Assembly: GCA_902797435.1 (NCBI GenBank)
Contig: CADBSV010000053.1
Span: 1-35,098, forward strand
Direction: 5' to 3'
DNA: 35,098 nucleotides
From: an uncultured Bacteroidia bacterium
GTDB taxonomy: Bacteria > Bacteroidota > Bacteroidia > Bacteroidales > UBA932
In this document: positions 22,074-30,861 of the stretch, piece after piece
Layout of the letters: every line of letters begins with the position of its first letter
Numbering within the stretch: the first letter of the stretch is position 1
Position numbers and translations under genes: made by a program
The notes under the pieces: generated by a model
Told to the model about the DNA's origin: nothing
Seen by the model: the letters and a program-made list of their open reading frames with translations, nothing else
Databases searched by the model: none

Positions 22074-23801
22074 ATGACGGCGGAACTGTTCATCGCCTCC
22101 AAGGCTTCAGAAGCCGTGAAGGCTCTCTACGGGGCGGAAACCGCTCCGGAATCGATGCAGGTACAGGTTACCCGCAAGGAGTTCGAAGGGGACTACACCC
22201 TGGTGGTTTTCCCTCTGCTGCGAATCAGCCATGCCTCTCCGGATGCTACCGCCGAGGCCCTTGGCGAGTGGCTCGTGCAGAACTGTCCCGAAATCGAGAA
22301 GTTCAACTCTGTCAAGGGTTTCCTGAACCTCACGCTCGGAAACATCTACTGGCAGGAGTGCTTCCGCGGCATAGCGGCCGACAAGGATTTCGGCCAGCTC
22401 CCTCCCACGGGCAAGACCATCATGGTGGAGTTCTCATCTCCCAATACCAACAAACCGCTCCACCTCGGACATATCCGCAACAATCTTCTCGGAGATTCCG
22501 TCAGCCGCCTTCTCAAGGCTGCCGGCAACAAGGTGATAAAGTGCACCCTCGTAAACGACCGCGGCGTACACATCTGCAAGAGCATGTACGCGTGGCAGCA
22601 CTGCATGAACGGCGCTACCCCCGAATCGACTGGAATCAAGGGAGACCATCTCGTAGGGGACTGTTATGTCAAGTACTCCCAGCTCGAGAAGGCCGATCCT
22701 TCGGTAAACGAAAAGGTTCACGAGATGCTCGTCAAATGGGAGGAGGGCGATCCTGATGTGCGCAAGCTCTGGGAGACCATGAACGGGTGGGTTTTCAAGG
22801 GCTTCGACGAGACGTACAAGGCTCTGGGCATATCGTTCGACCAGGTTTACTATGAGCACGATACCTATCTTCTCGGAAAGAGCCTCGTGCAGAAAGGGCT
22901 CGACTCCGGGGTCTTTGTAAAGGATCCCGACGGCAGCGTCTGGTGCGACCTTACCGCCGACGGGCTCGACCGCAAGCTCCTGCTGCGTAGCGACGGCACT
23001 TCGGTCTATATGACCCAGGATCTGGGCACGGCGGAGCGTCGTTTCGCCCAGAACAACCTGGATTCCCACATCTATGTGGTGGGAGACGAGCAGAACTATC
23101 ATTTCCAGGTGCTCAAACTGGTTCTGGCCAAGCTGGGCTTCCCCTGGGCGAATCAGATATTCCACCTTTCCTACGGCATGGTGGAGCTTCCCGAGGGCAA
23201 GATGAAAAGCCGCGAAGGCACGGTTGTCGATGCCGACGACCTCATAGCCCAGATGAAGGACGAGGCGCGCAGCGTTTCCGAAGAGAGCGGAAAGCTTGCC
23301 GACGTGCCCGAGGAGCAGCGGGAGAATCTTTATTCGATGATAGGCCTCGGTGCCCTCAAGTACTTCATCCTCAAGGTTGATCCCAAGAAGACGATGCTCT
23401 TCAACCCGCGCGAAAGCATAGACTTCAACGGGAATACCGGTCCGTTCATCCAGTACACCCACGCCCGTATCTGCAGCATCCTGCGCAAGGCCTCTGAGAA
23501 GGGGATGGCGGCTGCTTCTTCGGGAGCGGAACTCAATCCCAAGGAGATACGTCTCGTAAGGATTCTTGCAGGCTATCCGCAGAAGGTGTCGGAGGCCGCA
23601 TCGGCCCTTTCTCCCGCGCTCATCGCTAACTGGTGCTACGACCTGGCGAAGGAATTCAACCAGTACTACCACGACACCCAGATTCTGCGTGAACCTGACT
23701 CCGCGGTGCGGAGCCTGAGGCTTGCCATCCTCGACAGGATAGCCGCTGCACTTCGCTCCGGAATGGGTCTTTTGGGCATAGAATTACCTGAAAGGATGTA
23801 A
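22074..23801 (+). CDS. argS: Arginyl-tRNA synthetase
   Basis: 575-residue class I synthetase charging tRNA-Arg. The N-terminal additional domain (1-110) is followed by the HIGH motif as HLGH (130-133) in NKPLHLGHIRNNLLGDS. LVNDRGVHICKSM and MTQDLGTAERRF also match. The KMSKS equivalent reads GKMKSREGTVVDADDL. The C-terminal DALR domain contains FIQYTHARICSILRKA and ends near the stop. Starting immediately at the rpoD TAA (TAAATG), it is expected to be cotranscribed with rpoD. Confidence 0.97.
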   Translation: MTAELFIASKASEAVKALYGAETAPESMQVQVTRKEFEGDYTLVVFPLLRISHASPDATAEALGEWLVQNCPEIEKFNSVKGFLNLTLGNIYWQECFRGIAADKDFGQLPPTGKTIMVEFSSPNTNKPLHLGHIRNNLLGDSVSRLLKAAGNKVIKCTLVNDRGVHICKSMYAWQHCMNGATPESTGIKGDHLVGDCYVKYSQLEKADPSVNEKVHEMLVKWEEGDPDVRKLWETMNGWVFKGFDETYKALGISFDQVYYEHDTYLLGKSLVQKGLDSGVFVKDPDGSVWCDLTADGLDRKLLLRSDGTSVYMTQDLGTAERRFAQNNLDSHIYVVGDEQNYHFQVLKLVLAKLGFPWANQIFHLSYGMVELPEGKMKSREGTVVDADDLIAQMKDEARSVSEESGKLADVPEEQRENLYSMIGLGALKYFILKVDPKKTMLFNPRESIDFNGNTGPFIQYTHARICSILRKASEKGMAAASSGAELNPKEIRLVRILAGYPQKVSEAASALSPALIANWCYDLAKEFNQYYHDTQILREPDSAVRSLRLAILDRIAAALRSGMGLLGIELPERM

Positions 23802-23861
23802 ATATATTTTGCAATTCTGTTTTTTTGCCTTATTATTGCACCATAAATCCGAAACCCTTTT

Positions 23862-24233
23862 ATGGCACAGAATCCAGTTAAGAAAAGACACGTTGTAAGC
23901 TATGAAAATATGTCGCAGGAGCTTCTTGCGGCCTTCAATGAGAAATATCCCCATGGTTTTCAGGACTATCTGACCGATCTGGTCAAGTATCCCAAGCCGG
24001 ACGGCACTTTCTTTTATGCTGTTACCATAGAGATTCCGGACGCCATTTATCTTGTAAAGATGCAGGTCCGCACAGACGACGCCGAAGACATCGAACGCTG
24101 GCTCGAAGGGGAGGAAGAGGCTGAAGACAGACAGGTAGCCGGAGCAGGTCCGGACACCGAACCCGAGGACAACACCCTTCCGGATGACAATATCGCCCAG
24201 TACGGAGCCGATGACGATTCCTCAGACGACTGA
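23862..24233 (+). CDS. Conserved acidic Bacteroidetes protein of unknown function
   Basis: 123 residues. The first 80 are a compact conserved domain (HVVSYENMSQELLAAFNEKY, then LVKYPKPDGTFFYAVTIEIP and YLVKMQVRTDD). The rest is a strongly acidic, probably disordered tail ending TLPDDNIAQYGADDDSSDD. I recognise the pattern as a conserved hypothetical of Bacteroidetes but cannot assign a function. Its TGA shares a base with the ATG of the ClC gene (TGATG), pointing to coupled translation. Confidence 0.75.
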   Translation: MAQNPVKKRHVVSYENMSQELLAAFNEKYPHGFQDYLTDLVKYPKPDGTFFYAVTIEIPDAIYLVKMQVRTDDAEDIERWLEGEEEAEDRQVAGAGPDTEPEDNTLPDDNIAQYGADDDSSDD

Positions 24234-25975
24234 TGCCCAGGGGCCGCATACTGTCCGAAAGGGCTGAGTTCCTTCTGCTGAGTTTCCTTACGGGTCTCGG
24301 TTCCGGGCTTGCGGCAGTTCTTCTCGAGAAGACCATTTCTCTGATTCAGAGTTTCGTTTTCCCCATTGTAAACAAGGGGGGATTCAGTTTCATAGCCCTG
24401 GTATTCCCGGCTTTGGGAATGCTTGTCTCGATGCTGCTCATCCGCTATGTCATAAAAGATGACATCGGGCACGGGGTTACAAAGGTGCTCCAGGCCATAT
24501 CGAGGAATGAATCCCGGATAAAGCCGCACAATACCTGGTCTTCCATGCTCACTTCGGCGGTTACCATAGGATTCGGCGGCTCTGTGGGAGCGGAGGCTCC
24601 GATAGTCTATACGGGCGCGGCGATAGGAAGCAACATAGGCCGCTTGTTCCGCCTTCCATACCGCGGCATCACGATTCTCGTCGGATGCGGAGCAGCAGGT
24701 GCCATCGCAGGCATCTTCAAGGCTCCTCTTGCGGGCATTCTCTTCACCATGGAAATACTGCTTTTCAACATGAGCATGAGCAGCATGATGCCCCTGCTCA
24801 TAAGCACGCTGACCGCTACGGTGGTATCCTATGTCTTTACCGGAACGGGGACACCTTTCTCATGTACCATCGCTCCGTTCAGCATGGGAAACATGCCGTA
24901 CTACATTGTGCTGGGAGGGGTCTGTGGGATATTTTCGCTCTATTTCACCCGCTTCACTCTCTTCCTTGAAGACCGTTTCGCAAAAATCGGAGGCAGCTGG
25001 GTCAAGTGGGCGGTATGCTCTGCAGGCCTGGGGCTGTGCATACTCCTGTTCCCGCCCCTTTTCGGCGAGGGATACAATTTCCTGGGGTCGCTGCTGAATG
25101 GCGCATCGTGGAATTTCGACGGAGAATCCCCGCTTTCGTTCATGCTGCACACTTCCTGGGGAGTGCCCCTTTTCGTGCTGATGGTCCTGCTTGTGAAAGT
25201 GGTGAGCATGACCCTTACCAATTCCGGCGGGGGAGTGGGCGGTACTTTCGGCCCGACCCTTTTCACCGGAGCCCTTGCCGGGTTCATAGTATCCAGGTCG
25301 ATAGGGCTGCTCGGCGTGCCCCTTCCGGAACAGAATTTCGTTCTCGTGGGCATGGCGGGACTCATGGCCGGAGTGATGCAGGCTCCGATGACTGCCATAT
25401 TCCTGATTGCTGAGATTACCGGCGGATACGACCTGCTTCTGCCGCTTATCCTGTGCGCGGCGGTTTCTTTCGGGGTGACGAGACTTAGGGAGAAGTACTC
25501 CATTTATTCGAAGCGTCTCGCCCAGAAGGGAGAGCTGCTCACCCACGACAGCGACCAGGCCGTGATGTCCCTTCTCGACCCCTCCGCCCTGGTTTCCGAC
25601 AAGTATCCCCGTATCGGTGTGGAGCAGACCCTTGCCGATATCCTGCCCATAATAGCTTCGAGCACGGTGGCTGTCTTTCCTGTACTGGACAGTGATTCCA
25701 AGCTTGCCGGCATACTCGAAATGGACGACCTTCGCAAGTATATCCTCGGTGCCGGCGATCCCGGGGCAATCCCGGTCCGTACCCTCATGCATGCGCCGAG
25801 GGCTACGGTGATGCAGGGAGAACCGGTGGAGAGCGTAATGCGCAAATTCGACGGAACCGAATCGTGGAGGCTTCCGGTACTGAATGCATCCGGAACCTAT
25901 GTGGGGTTCATTTCGCGTTCGCGTATCCTTGACGCTTATCGCCGGGAACTCAGGCGCATTTCTTCCGAAGACTGA
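24233..25975 (+). CDS. ClC-family chloride channel/antiporter with CBS domains
   Basis: 580 residues: a ClC membrane domain (about 1-430) and a C-terminal pair of CBS domains (about 440-575; VAVFPVLDSDSKLAGILEMD and WRLPVLNASGTYVGFISRSR). Anion-pathway motifs diverge from E. coli ClcA: the GREGP loop is GSVGAEAPIVYTG, in which the gating-type Glu is retained, and GxFxP is GGTFGPTLF. GSGIP is replaced by DIGHG. Transport stoichiometry cannot be told from sequence; the CBS pair suggests nucleotide control. The gene overlaps both neighbours by one base (TGATG on each side). Confidence 0.9.
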   Translation: MPRGRILSERAEFLLLSFLTGLGSGLAAVLLEKTISLIQSFVFPIVNKGGFSFIALVFPALGMLVSMLLIRYVIKDDIGHGVTKVLQAISRNESRIKPHNTWSSMLTSAVTIGFGGSVGAEAPIVYTGAAIGSNIGRLFRLPYRGITILVGCGAAGAIAGIFKAPLAGILFTMEILLFNMSMSSMMPLLISTLTATVVSYVFTGTGTPFSCTIAPFSMGNMPYYIVLGGVCGIFSLYFTRFTLFLEDRFAKIGGSWVKWAVCSAGLGLCILLFPPLFGEGYNFLGSLLNGASWNFDGESPLSFMLHTSWGVPLFVLMVLLVKVVSMTLTNSGGGVGGTFGPTLFTGALAGFIVSRSIGLLGVPLPEQNFVLVGMAGLMAGVMQAPMTAIFLIAEITGGYDLLLPLILCAAVSFGVTRLREKYSIYSKRLAQKGELLTHDSDQAVMSLLDPSALVSDKYPRIGVEQTLADILPIIASSTVAVFPVLDSDSKLAGILEMDDLRKYILGAGDPGAIPVRTLMHAPRATVMQGEPVESVMRKFDGTESWRLPVLNASGTYVGFISRSRILDAYRRELRRISSED

Positions 25976-28086
25976 TGAAACAGATTTACATAGACCATAT
26001 CGCCGGCCTGCTCTCCGTGAAGAGCTGGCAGGTAGAAAACTGCGCCGACATGTTCGAACAGGGCGACACCATTCCTTTCATCTCCCGTTATCGCAAGGAA
26101 AAGACCGGAGGGATGGACGACGCCACCGTCGCAGAGGTGCGGCACTATGTGGACCTTTTCTCCGAGATGGAAACCCGCAAGGCCACCATACTCAAGGTGA
26201 TAGGGGAGGCCGGTTCGCTCACCGACGTCCTTCGCTCAAAGATTGAGAATACAGTATCCTCCTCCGAACTGGAAGACCTTTATCTCCCGTTCAAGCCAAA
26301 GCGCAGAACCAGGGCGACGGTAGCCAAATCGCTCGGGTTGGAGCCGCTTGCAGACGCTCTCATGGCACGCTCTACGGCAGACCCGCTCTCTCTTGCCCGC
26401 AAGTTCCTGAGGGAAGGAGTGCCGTCGGAGGGTGACGCGCTTGCCGGCGCCCGCGACATAATTGCGGAAAGGGTCAGTGAATGTGCGGCCGTGAGGGAAA
26501 ACCAGCGTCAGTCTTTCCGTCAGCGCAGGCTCATTTCGAAGGCGTCGAAAGCTGCAGGAAGCGACCCTGAGGCTGCGAAATACAGGTCTTATTTCAACTA
26601 TTCCTGCCCGCTTTCGAAGATTCCGGCACACAGTCTCCTTGCAATTCTCCGGGCCGAAGAGGCGGGCTTTCTGAGCGTAGGGCTCGATACCGATCCTGAG
26701 AAATGCTCCGCCAAGGTCTTTTATGACTACTGCAAGAGCGAAGGATTCCCTTCCCCAAACTGCAGCGGGCAGGTTCATCAGGCCGTGGACGATTCCTTCG
26801 ACCGCCTGATTCAGCCCTCAATTTCCAGGGAGGTGATAAAGGAAGCCAAGGCTAAGGCCGATGTGCAGAGCATCGCGGTTTTCGGCGACAATCTCCGCCA
26901 GCTCCTCCTCGGGGCTCCGGTGGGGCAGAAGGTGACCCTTGCCGTCGATCCGGGTTTCCGCAACGGCTGCAAACTGGCGGTCATATCCGCTACGGGAGAG
27001 CTGCTTCATCACACCATCATCTATCCGCATCCGCCGCGCAACGAGAAAGTCAAGGCCATGATGACCGTGCAGGACATAATCGAACGCTACGGAGTGCAGG
27101 CAGTTGCCGTCGGAAACGGAACGGCATCGCGTGAGAGCATAGAATTCCTTCGCAAGCTTGAACTTCCCCAGGGATGCAAGGTGTGGACCGTGTCGGAAGA
27201 CGGCGCGTCCATCTATTCCGCTTCGGAAGTGGCCCGCGAAGAGTTCCCGGACGAGGATGTCACCGTGCGCGGAGCCGTTTCGATAGGCCGCCGCCTTCAG
27301 GACCCTCTTTCCGAACTGGTCAAAATAGATCCCAAGAATCTGGGGATAGGGCAGTACCAGCACGATGTGGATCAGACCCTTCTCAAGGAAAAACTCGACA
27401 ATACCGTTGAGGCCTGCGTGAACGCTGTAGGCGTGAACCTCAATACCGCCTCGCCATGGCTGCTTCAGTATGTGGCGGGAATAGGGCCCTCCCTTGCCCG
27501 GGCCATTGTGGAATACCGCAGTGAAAAAGGAAGCTTCTCTTCCCGGTCCGAACTCCTCAAGGTGCCCCGTCTGGGGCCGAAGGCTTATCAGCAGTGCGCC
27601 GGATTCCTCCGGGTTAAGGGAGCTGAGAATCCGCTCGACGATTCTGCCGTTCATCCGGAGAGTTATTTCGTGGTTGACAGGATGGCATCCGACCTGGGCG
27701 TTTCGGTAAGCGCCCTTGTGGGAAATGCCGGATTATGCGCAAAGATTGACCCGCAGCGCTACGTCGGGGGAGAAGTCGGACTTCCTACCGTGAATGACAT
27801 AATAAAAGAGCTTTCCAAACCGGGGCTCGACCCTCGCGAGGAGGCTTCCGAATTCGCTTTCGCCGAAGACGTGCGCAGCATCGAGGACCTCCGCACAGGG
27901 ATGGAACTTCCCGGCATCGTTACAAATGTGACCGCCTTCGGGGCCTTTGTGGACATAGGTCTTCATGAGAACGGCCTGGTGCATGTCTCCAAGATACGCG
28001 TCACCCCGAAACTGCACCAGCATGTGAAGGTGGCGGTTGAGGGAGTCGATCTTGAGCGGGGAAGGATATCGCTTCGTTTCGTTTAG
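25975..28086 (+). CDS. tex: Tex-family RNA-binding protein
   Basis: 703 residues with the full Tex order: N-terminal helix-turn-helix region (1-180), a YqgF/RNase H-like domain near 320-440 (TLAVDPGFRNGCKLAVISAT), a helix-hairpin-helix region (LNTASPWLLQYVAGIGPSLA, about 485-505) and a C-terminal S1 domain (LPGIVTNVTAFGAFVDIGLH, then NGLVHVSK). The protein ends shortly after S1. Tex binds nucleic acids and affects transcription and gene expression broadly; its exact role is unsettled. It is the last gene of this operon, followed by a strong terminator. Confidence 0.95.
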   Translation: MKQIYIDHIAGLLSVKSWQVENCADMFEQGDTIPFISRYRKEKTGGMDDATVAEVRHYVDLFSEMETRKATILKVIGEAGSLTDVLRSKIENTVSSSELEDLYLPFKPKRRTRATVAKSLGLEPLADALMARSTADPLSLARKFLREGVPSEGDALAGARDIIAERVSECAAVRENQRQSFRQRRLISKASKAAGSDPEAAKYRSYFNYSCPLSKIPAHSLLAILRAEEAGFLSVGLDTDPEKCSAKVFYDYCKSEGFPSPNCSGQVHQAVDDSFDRLIQPSISREVIKEAKAKADVQSIAVFGDNLRQLLLGAPVGQKVTLAVDPGFRNGCKLAVISATGELLHHTIIYPHPPRNEKVKAMMTVQDIIERYGVQAVAVGNGTASRESIEFLRKLELPQGCKVWTVSEDGASIYSASEVAREEFPDEDVTVRGAVSIGRRLQDPLSELVKIDPKNLGIGQYQHDVDQTLLKEKLDNTVEACVNAVGVNLNTASPWLLQYVAGIGPSLARAIVEYRSEKGSFSSRSELLKVPRLGPKAYQQCAGFLRVKGAENPLDDSAVHPESYFVVDRMASDLGVSVSALVGNAGLCAKIDPQRYVGGEVGLPTVNDIIKELSKPGLDPREEASEFAFAEDVRSIEDLRTGMELPGIVTNVTAFGAFVDIGLHENGLVHVSKIRVTPKLHQHVKVAVEGVDLERGRISLRFV

Positions 28087-28100
28087 AAGCGGTTTTATGT

Positions 28101-28137
28101 AAAAAGCGGGCTCTGTCAGTTGCAGAACCCGCTTTTT
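28101..28137. terminator. Bidirectional terminator between tex and ssrA
   Basis: AAAAAGCGGG-C-TCTG and CAGA-A-CCCGCTTTTT form a long stem around TCAGTTG with A-runs and T-runs on both sides. It serves tex on the plus strand and tmRNA on the minus strand. Confidence 0.9.
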
Positions 28138-28141
28138 ACTG

Positions 28142-28532
28142 TGGAGATGGGCGGAGTCGAACCGCCGTCCAAACAACGTACCGAAAAGCTTTCTACACGC
28201 TTATTCTTCCTTTGATTGTCGGGAGGAGGCTGCCGGAAGACAGGCCACCGCCCCCTTATCCTTTGAATCTTGGCGCGGTTTAGAGGAGTCCCCGCGTGCA
28301 GGCATCCTGAATTATACCCCTTGACCCCGGCATGGACGCCCTGAAGCGGGAGGGATACTCGTGGGGCCGCAGCCTTGGCGGCGCCATTAAGCCAATCTGC
28401 CCTGCAGATTAGGCAGCGAGTGCATAGTTGCTGTTGCCAGCTAATTGTTTGGAGTAGGTGTTAACGGGCATAACCCCATAGCCCGGCGTGCTTACCTCCC
28501 GGAATCGATGCTGTCAAAACCAGAACATCCCC
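28142..28532 (-). ncRNA. ssrA: Transfer-messenger RNA (tmRNA)
   Basis: 391-nt one-piece tmRNA that rescues stalled ribosomes. The tRNA-like ends pair GGGGATG (28532-28526) with CATCTCC (28149-28143), giving the G3-U70 pair needed for alanylation, with discriminator A at 28142; CCA is not encoded. The T-arm near the 3' end (GGTTCGACTCCGCC-type, reverse of 28150-28165) is typical. The tag reading frame is 28441-28409 and encodes AGNSNYALAA then TAA, the usual YALAA end for ClpXP. A TATATTTG box lies 13 bases upstream. I did not trace the pseudoknots. Confidence 0.96.
28409..28441 (-). other. tmRNA proteolysis-tag reading frame
   Basis: Ten codons beginning with GCT: A-G-N-S-N-Y-A-L-A-A, stop TAA. 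The start (resume codon GCT) is assigned by analogy with other tmRNAs; the end is unambiguous. Confidence 0.85.
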
Positions 28533-28545
28533 GGATAAAAGCGCA

Positions 28546-28553
28546 CAAATATA
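28546..28553 (-). promoter_or_regulatory. -7 box of ssrA
   Basis: TATATTTG on the minus strand, 13 bases before the tmRNA 5' end. Confidence 0.75.
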
Positions 28554-28557
28554 GGAA

Positions 28558-29871
28558 TTATTTTGAGTTCTGGGCAATCCGGGCCTCAATTTCCCATGTC
28601 CGGAGGCTGTCTTTGTAGAAGTTGTAGCGGTTGAGCGTCTCCTGCGGGAGCGCGGAATCGGAGTTTCCGCCCCACCGACGGCAGTAGTAGAGGGTATCGT
28701 AGATGCGGCCGATGCGGTATTCGCGGCTGATCCGCAGCCCTACCGCATAGTCTTCGCCATATTTTGTGGGCGGGAAGCCTATTTTCCTCAGCAGCGGAGT
28801 CCAGAATCCCCGGGGAGCCCCGAGCCCGTTTATCCTGAGGGCGTTGTTCCTGCCGTTGTCGGGCGTCCATTCGCGGTGGTCCACTTTTCCGGGAGGAAGA
28901 GGCTGCAGGGACAGGTCGGTAATCTCGTATGAGCCCACCACCATTGCGCAGTTCTGTTCGCGGAAAGCGTCCACGAACTGCTGAACCGTGTTTTCTGAGG
29001 AGTATATGTCGTCGCTGTCGAGCTGCAGGGCAAACCTTCCGCACTGCGGATGATGGACGGCGGCATTCCAGTTTCCGCCTATCCCGTGCCATCCTGCCGG
29101 CTGGGCTATGTAAATGAGCCTGGGGTCGGATAGGAATTCTTTGATGACGTTTACCGTGCCGTCGTCGGAGTTGTCGTCAACCACGAAAACATTGTAGGGG
29201 AAAGAGGTCTTCTGAGACAAAGCGCTGCGGAGTGCGTCCCCTATGGTTCCTGCCCTGTTCTTGCAGGGAATGATGACGCTGGCCTCGACGGGGAAACTGC
29301 CTTCCGAGAGGTCCACATCCCTGAATTCCGGCTTCAGCCATGCTCCGATGGCCTTCAGGTGGGCGGTGCACGCGGCCTCCATCTCTATCTGAACTTCCCG
29401 GTTGCGAGGGTTCACATAGTCGAACTGTTTCTCGCCCGAGAGTCGGGTGTCGGTATCGAGCTCGTAGTAGAGGAACTCCCCGACATGCACGATTTTTCCT
29501 TTGCGGCTGAGGCGGAGGCGAAGGTCGTACAGACCGGCGTAGCGGTACTGGACGTCCATTTCCGAGACGGCCTCTTTCATGGCGGAGGTCCGTATCAGGA
29601 GCAGCCCTCCGAAATCGAAGTCGTCCCTTACGGAGCCTTTCTGGTAAGGCACTACAGGACAAGGAGATTCCCCGTTGAAGTGGTCGGCATAGGCAATTAC
29701 TGCCGCTGTGCTGTCGGCCACCTGGAGCAGCCTTTCCAACCCGAATTCCACGAACCGGAATTCGGTCGGACGGGTGTAAAGGATGGTGTATTCGCTGTCT
29801 GCCTGGCCGGCTACGTTGCGCACGTCGGCGGTGCTGCATGCAGAAAGATTGAAGATTTTCACGCGGTTCAT
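28558..29871 (-). CDS. Family 2 glycosyltransferase with a degenerate N-terminal half
   Basis: 437 residues. The C-terminal half (from about 195) is a GT2 catalytic domain: ASVIIPCKNRAGTIGDALRS, FVVDDNSDDGTVNVI, LQLDSDDIYSSENT (DxD-type metal/nucleotide-sugar site), and YGEDYAVGLRISREYRIGR with the catalytic-base ED. The N-terminal half resembles the end of another GT-A domain (DDFDFGGLLLIRTSAMKE, YAGLYDLRLRLSRKGKIVHV) but has no nucleotide-binding start, so it may be a decayed or accessory domain. No membrane segments. Donor and acceptor unknown. A TAACTTTG box is only four bases before the ATG, predicting a leaderless message. Divergent from the next glycosyltransferase. Confidence 0.85.
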   Translation of the reverse strand: MNRVKIFNLSACSTADVRNVAGQADSEYTILYTRPTEFRFVEFGLERLLQVADSTAAVIAYADHFNGESPCPVVPYQKGSVRDDFDFGGLLLIRTSAMKEAVSEMDVQYRYAGLYDLRLRLSRKGKIVHVGEFLYYELDTDTRLSGEKQFDYVNPRNREVQIEMEAACTAHLKAIGAWLKPEFRDVDLSEGSFPVEASVIIPCKNRAGTIGDALRSALSQKTSFPYNVFVVDDNSDDGTVNVIKEFLSDPRLIYIAQPAGWHGIGGNWNAAVHHPQCGRFALQLDSDDIYSSENTVQQFVDAFREQNCAMVVGSYEITDLSLQPLPPGKVDHREWTPDNGRNNALRINGLGAPRGFWTPLLRKIGFPPTKYGEDYAVGLRISREYRIGRIYDTLYYCRRWGGNSDSALPQETLNRYNFYKDSLRTWEIEARIAQNSK

Positions 29872-29875
29872 AGTC

Positions 29876-29883
29876 CAAAGTTA
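29876..29883 (-). promoter_or_regulatory. -7 box of the glycosyltransferase gene
   Basis: TAACTTTG on the minus strand, followed by GACT and then the ATG. Confidence 0.7.
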
Positions 29884-29894
29884 AAAAAAAATGG

Positions 29895-29902
29895 TAATTT
29901 CG
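29895..29902 (+). promoter_or_regulatory. Possible -7 box of the DPM1-like gene
   Basis: TAATTTCG, one mismatch to TAnnTTTG, six bases before the ATG at 29909. Weak, but it is the only candidate here. Confidence 0.4.
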
Positions 29903-29908
29903 CATAGT

Positions 29909-30649
29909 ATGGACAAGAAACTGGTCATAATTCCCACTTACAACGAAATCGAGAACGCAGAAAAGATTATCCGCGCAGTTTTCTCCCTGCCGGACGGCTA
30001 TCATGTGCTCATCATCGACGACGGCTCTCCTGACGGAACTGCGGCCGCGGTGAAGTCCCTCATGAATGAGTTTCCGCAGAGGCTCTTCATCATCGAAAGG
30101 GAAGGCAAACTCGGCCTTGGAACTGCTTATATCACCGGCTTCAAGTGGGCTTTGCAAAGGGATTACGACTATGTCTTTGAAATGGACGCCGATTTCTCGC
30201 ATGACCCCTCCGACCTTCCGCGGCTTCTTCAGGCCTGCGTGCAGGGGGCGGATTTCGCGGTAGGCTCAAGGTACAAGGACGGGGTGAGCGTGGTCAACTG
30301 GCCGATTGCCCGTATCCTCATGAGCTATTTCGCTTCCGTGTATGTACGTACCGTCCTGGGTGTGAGGATATACGATTCGACTGCGGGCTTCGTCTGCTAC
30401 AGCCGCAAGGTTCTCGAAACTCTCGACCTTGACGCCGTGCGGATGAAAGGCTACGGTTTCCAGATAGAAATGAAGTACTCCGCGGTCAAGCTCGGCTTCC
30501 GGATAGGGGAGGTGCCCGTTATCTTCGTCAACCGCAAGGAAGGGACGAGCAAGATGAGCGGCAGCATATTCGGAGAGGCTTTCTGGGGCGTGATTGCCCT
30601 TCGTTTCCGAAAGATTCTTCCCAAATCTCAAAAAAAATTGGCAGATTAA
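29909..30649 (+). CDS. Polyprenol-phosphate mannosyltransferase-like GT2 (DPM1 type)
   Basis: 246-residue GT2 enzyme closely resembling dolichol/polyprenol-phosphate mannose synthases, which transfer a sugar from a nucleotide donor to a lipid phosphate on the cytoplasmic face. Motifs: VIIPTYNEIENAEKII, VLIIDDGSPDGTAAAV, GLGTAYITGFKWAL, VFEMDADFSHDP (DAD), and DSTAGFVCYSRKVLETLDLD with MKGYGFQIEMKY. There is no C-terminal membrane domain, so it is the soluble catalytic form. I use the ATG at 29909 because the family motif follows directly; an in-frame ATG at 29891 would precede the candidate promoter. tRNA-Val has its own promoter right after the stop. Confidence 0.9.
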   Translation: MDKKLVIIPTYNEIENAEKIIRAVFSLPDGYHVLIIDDGSPDGTAAAVKSLMNEFPQRLFIIEREGKLGLGTAYITGFKWALQRDYDYVFEMDADFSHDPSDLPRLLQACVQGADFAVGSRYKDGVSVVNWPIARILMSYFASVYVRTVLGVRIYDSTAGFVCYSRKVLETLDLDAVRMKGYGFQIEMKYSAVKLGFRIGEVPVIFVNRKEGTSKMSGSIFGEAFWGVIALRFRKILPKSQKKLAD

Positions 30650-30660
30650 TTTTTTTGCCT

Positions 30661-30668
30661 TACCTTTG
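30661..30668 (+). promoter_or_regulatory. -7 box of tRNA-Val
   Basis: TACCTTTG, preceded by a T-run, ending 12 bases before the tRNA. Confidence 0.72.
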
Positions 30669-30680
30669 CGGTCCCGAAAA

Positions 30681-30755
30681 GGGCGCATAGCTCAGCTGGT
30701 TTAGAGCACCTGCCTTACAAGCAGGGGGTCGGCGGTTCGAATCCGTCTGCGCCCA
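30681..30755 (+). tRNA. tRNA-Val (anticodon TAC)
   Basis: 75-nt cloverleaf: acceptor GGGCGCA/TGCGCCC, D-arm GCTC/GAGC, anticodon stem CCTGC/GCAGG with loop CTTACAA (anticodon TAC), T-loop TTCGAAT, discriminator A. CCA is not encoded. A terminator hairpin follows. Confidence 0.96.
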
Positions 30756-30756
30756 C

Positions 30757-30793
30757 AAAAAAGCCGCCAACGAATTGTTTCGCTGGCGGCTTT
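30757..30793 (+). terminator. Terminator of tRNA-Val
   Basis: GCCGCCA and TGGCGGC form a GC-rich stem, flanked by an A-run and TTT, with inner CGAA/TTCG extension around the loop. Confidence 0.85.
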
Positions 30794-30812
30794 CTACTTT
30801 GTAGAAAATTGT

Positions 30813-30820
30813 TATCTTTG
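30813..30820 (+). promoter_or_regulatory. -7 box of the polysaccharide export operon
   Basis: TATCTTTG, 41 bases before the export lipoprotein ATG. The leader contains a short inverted repeat GGGGTATGAGCCCC (30833-30846) in which GGGG pairs with CCCC. Confidence 0.72.
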
Positions 30821-30861
30821 CAAATTACAATGGGGTATGAGCCCCTAAATTGCAGATACTA

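Noticed and set aside
24860-25792. Minus-strand frame opposite the ClC gene
   Set aside because: Shadow frame; charged low-information translation without start context, while the ClC transmembrane and CBS motifs are intact on the plus strand.
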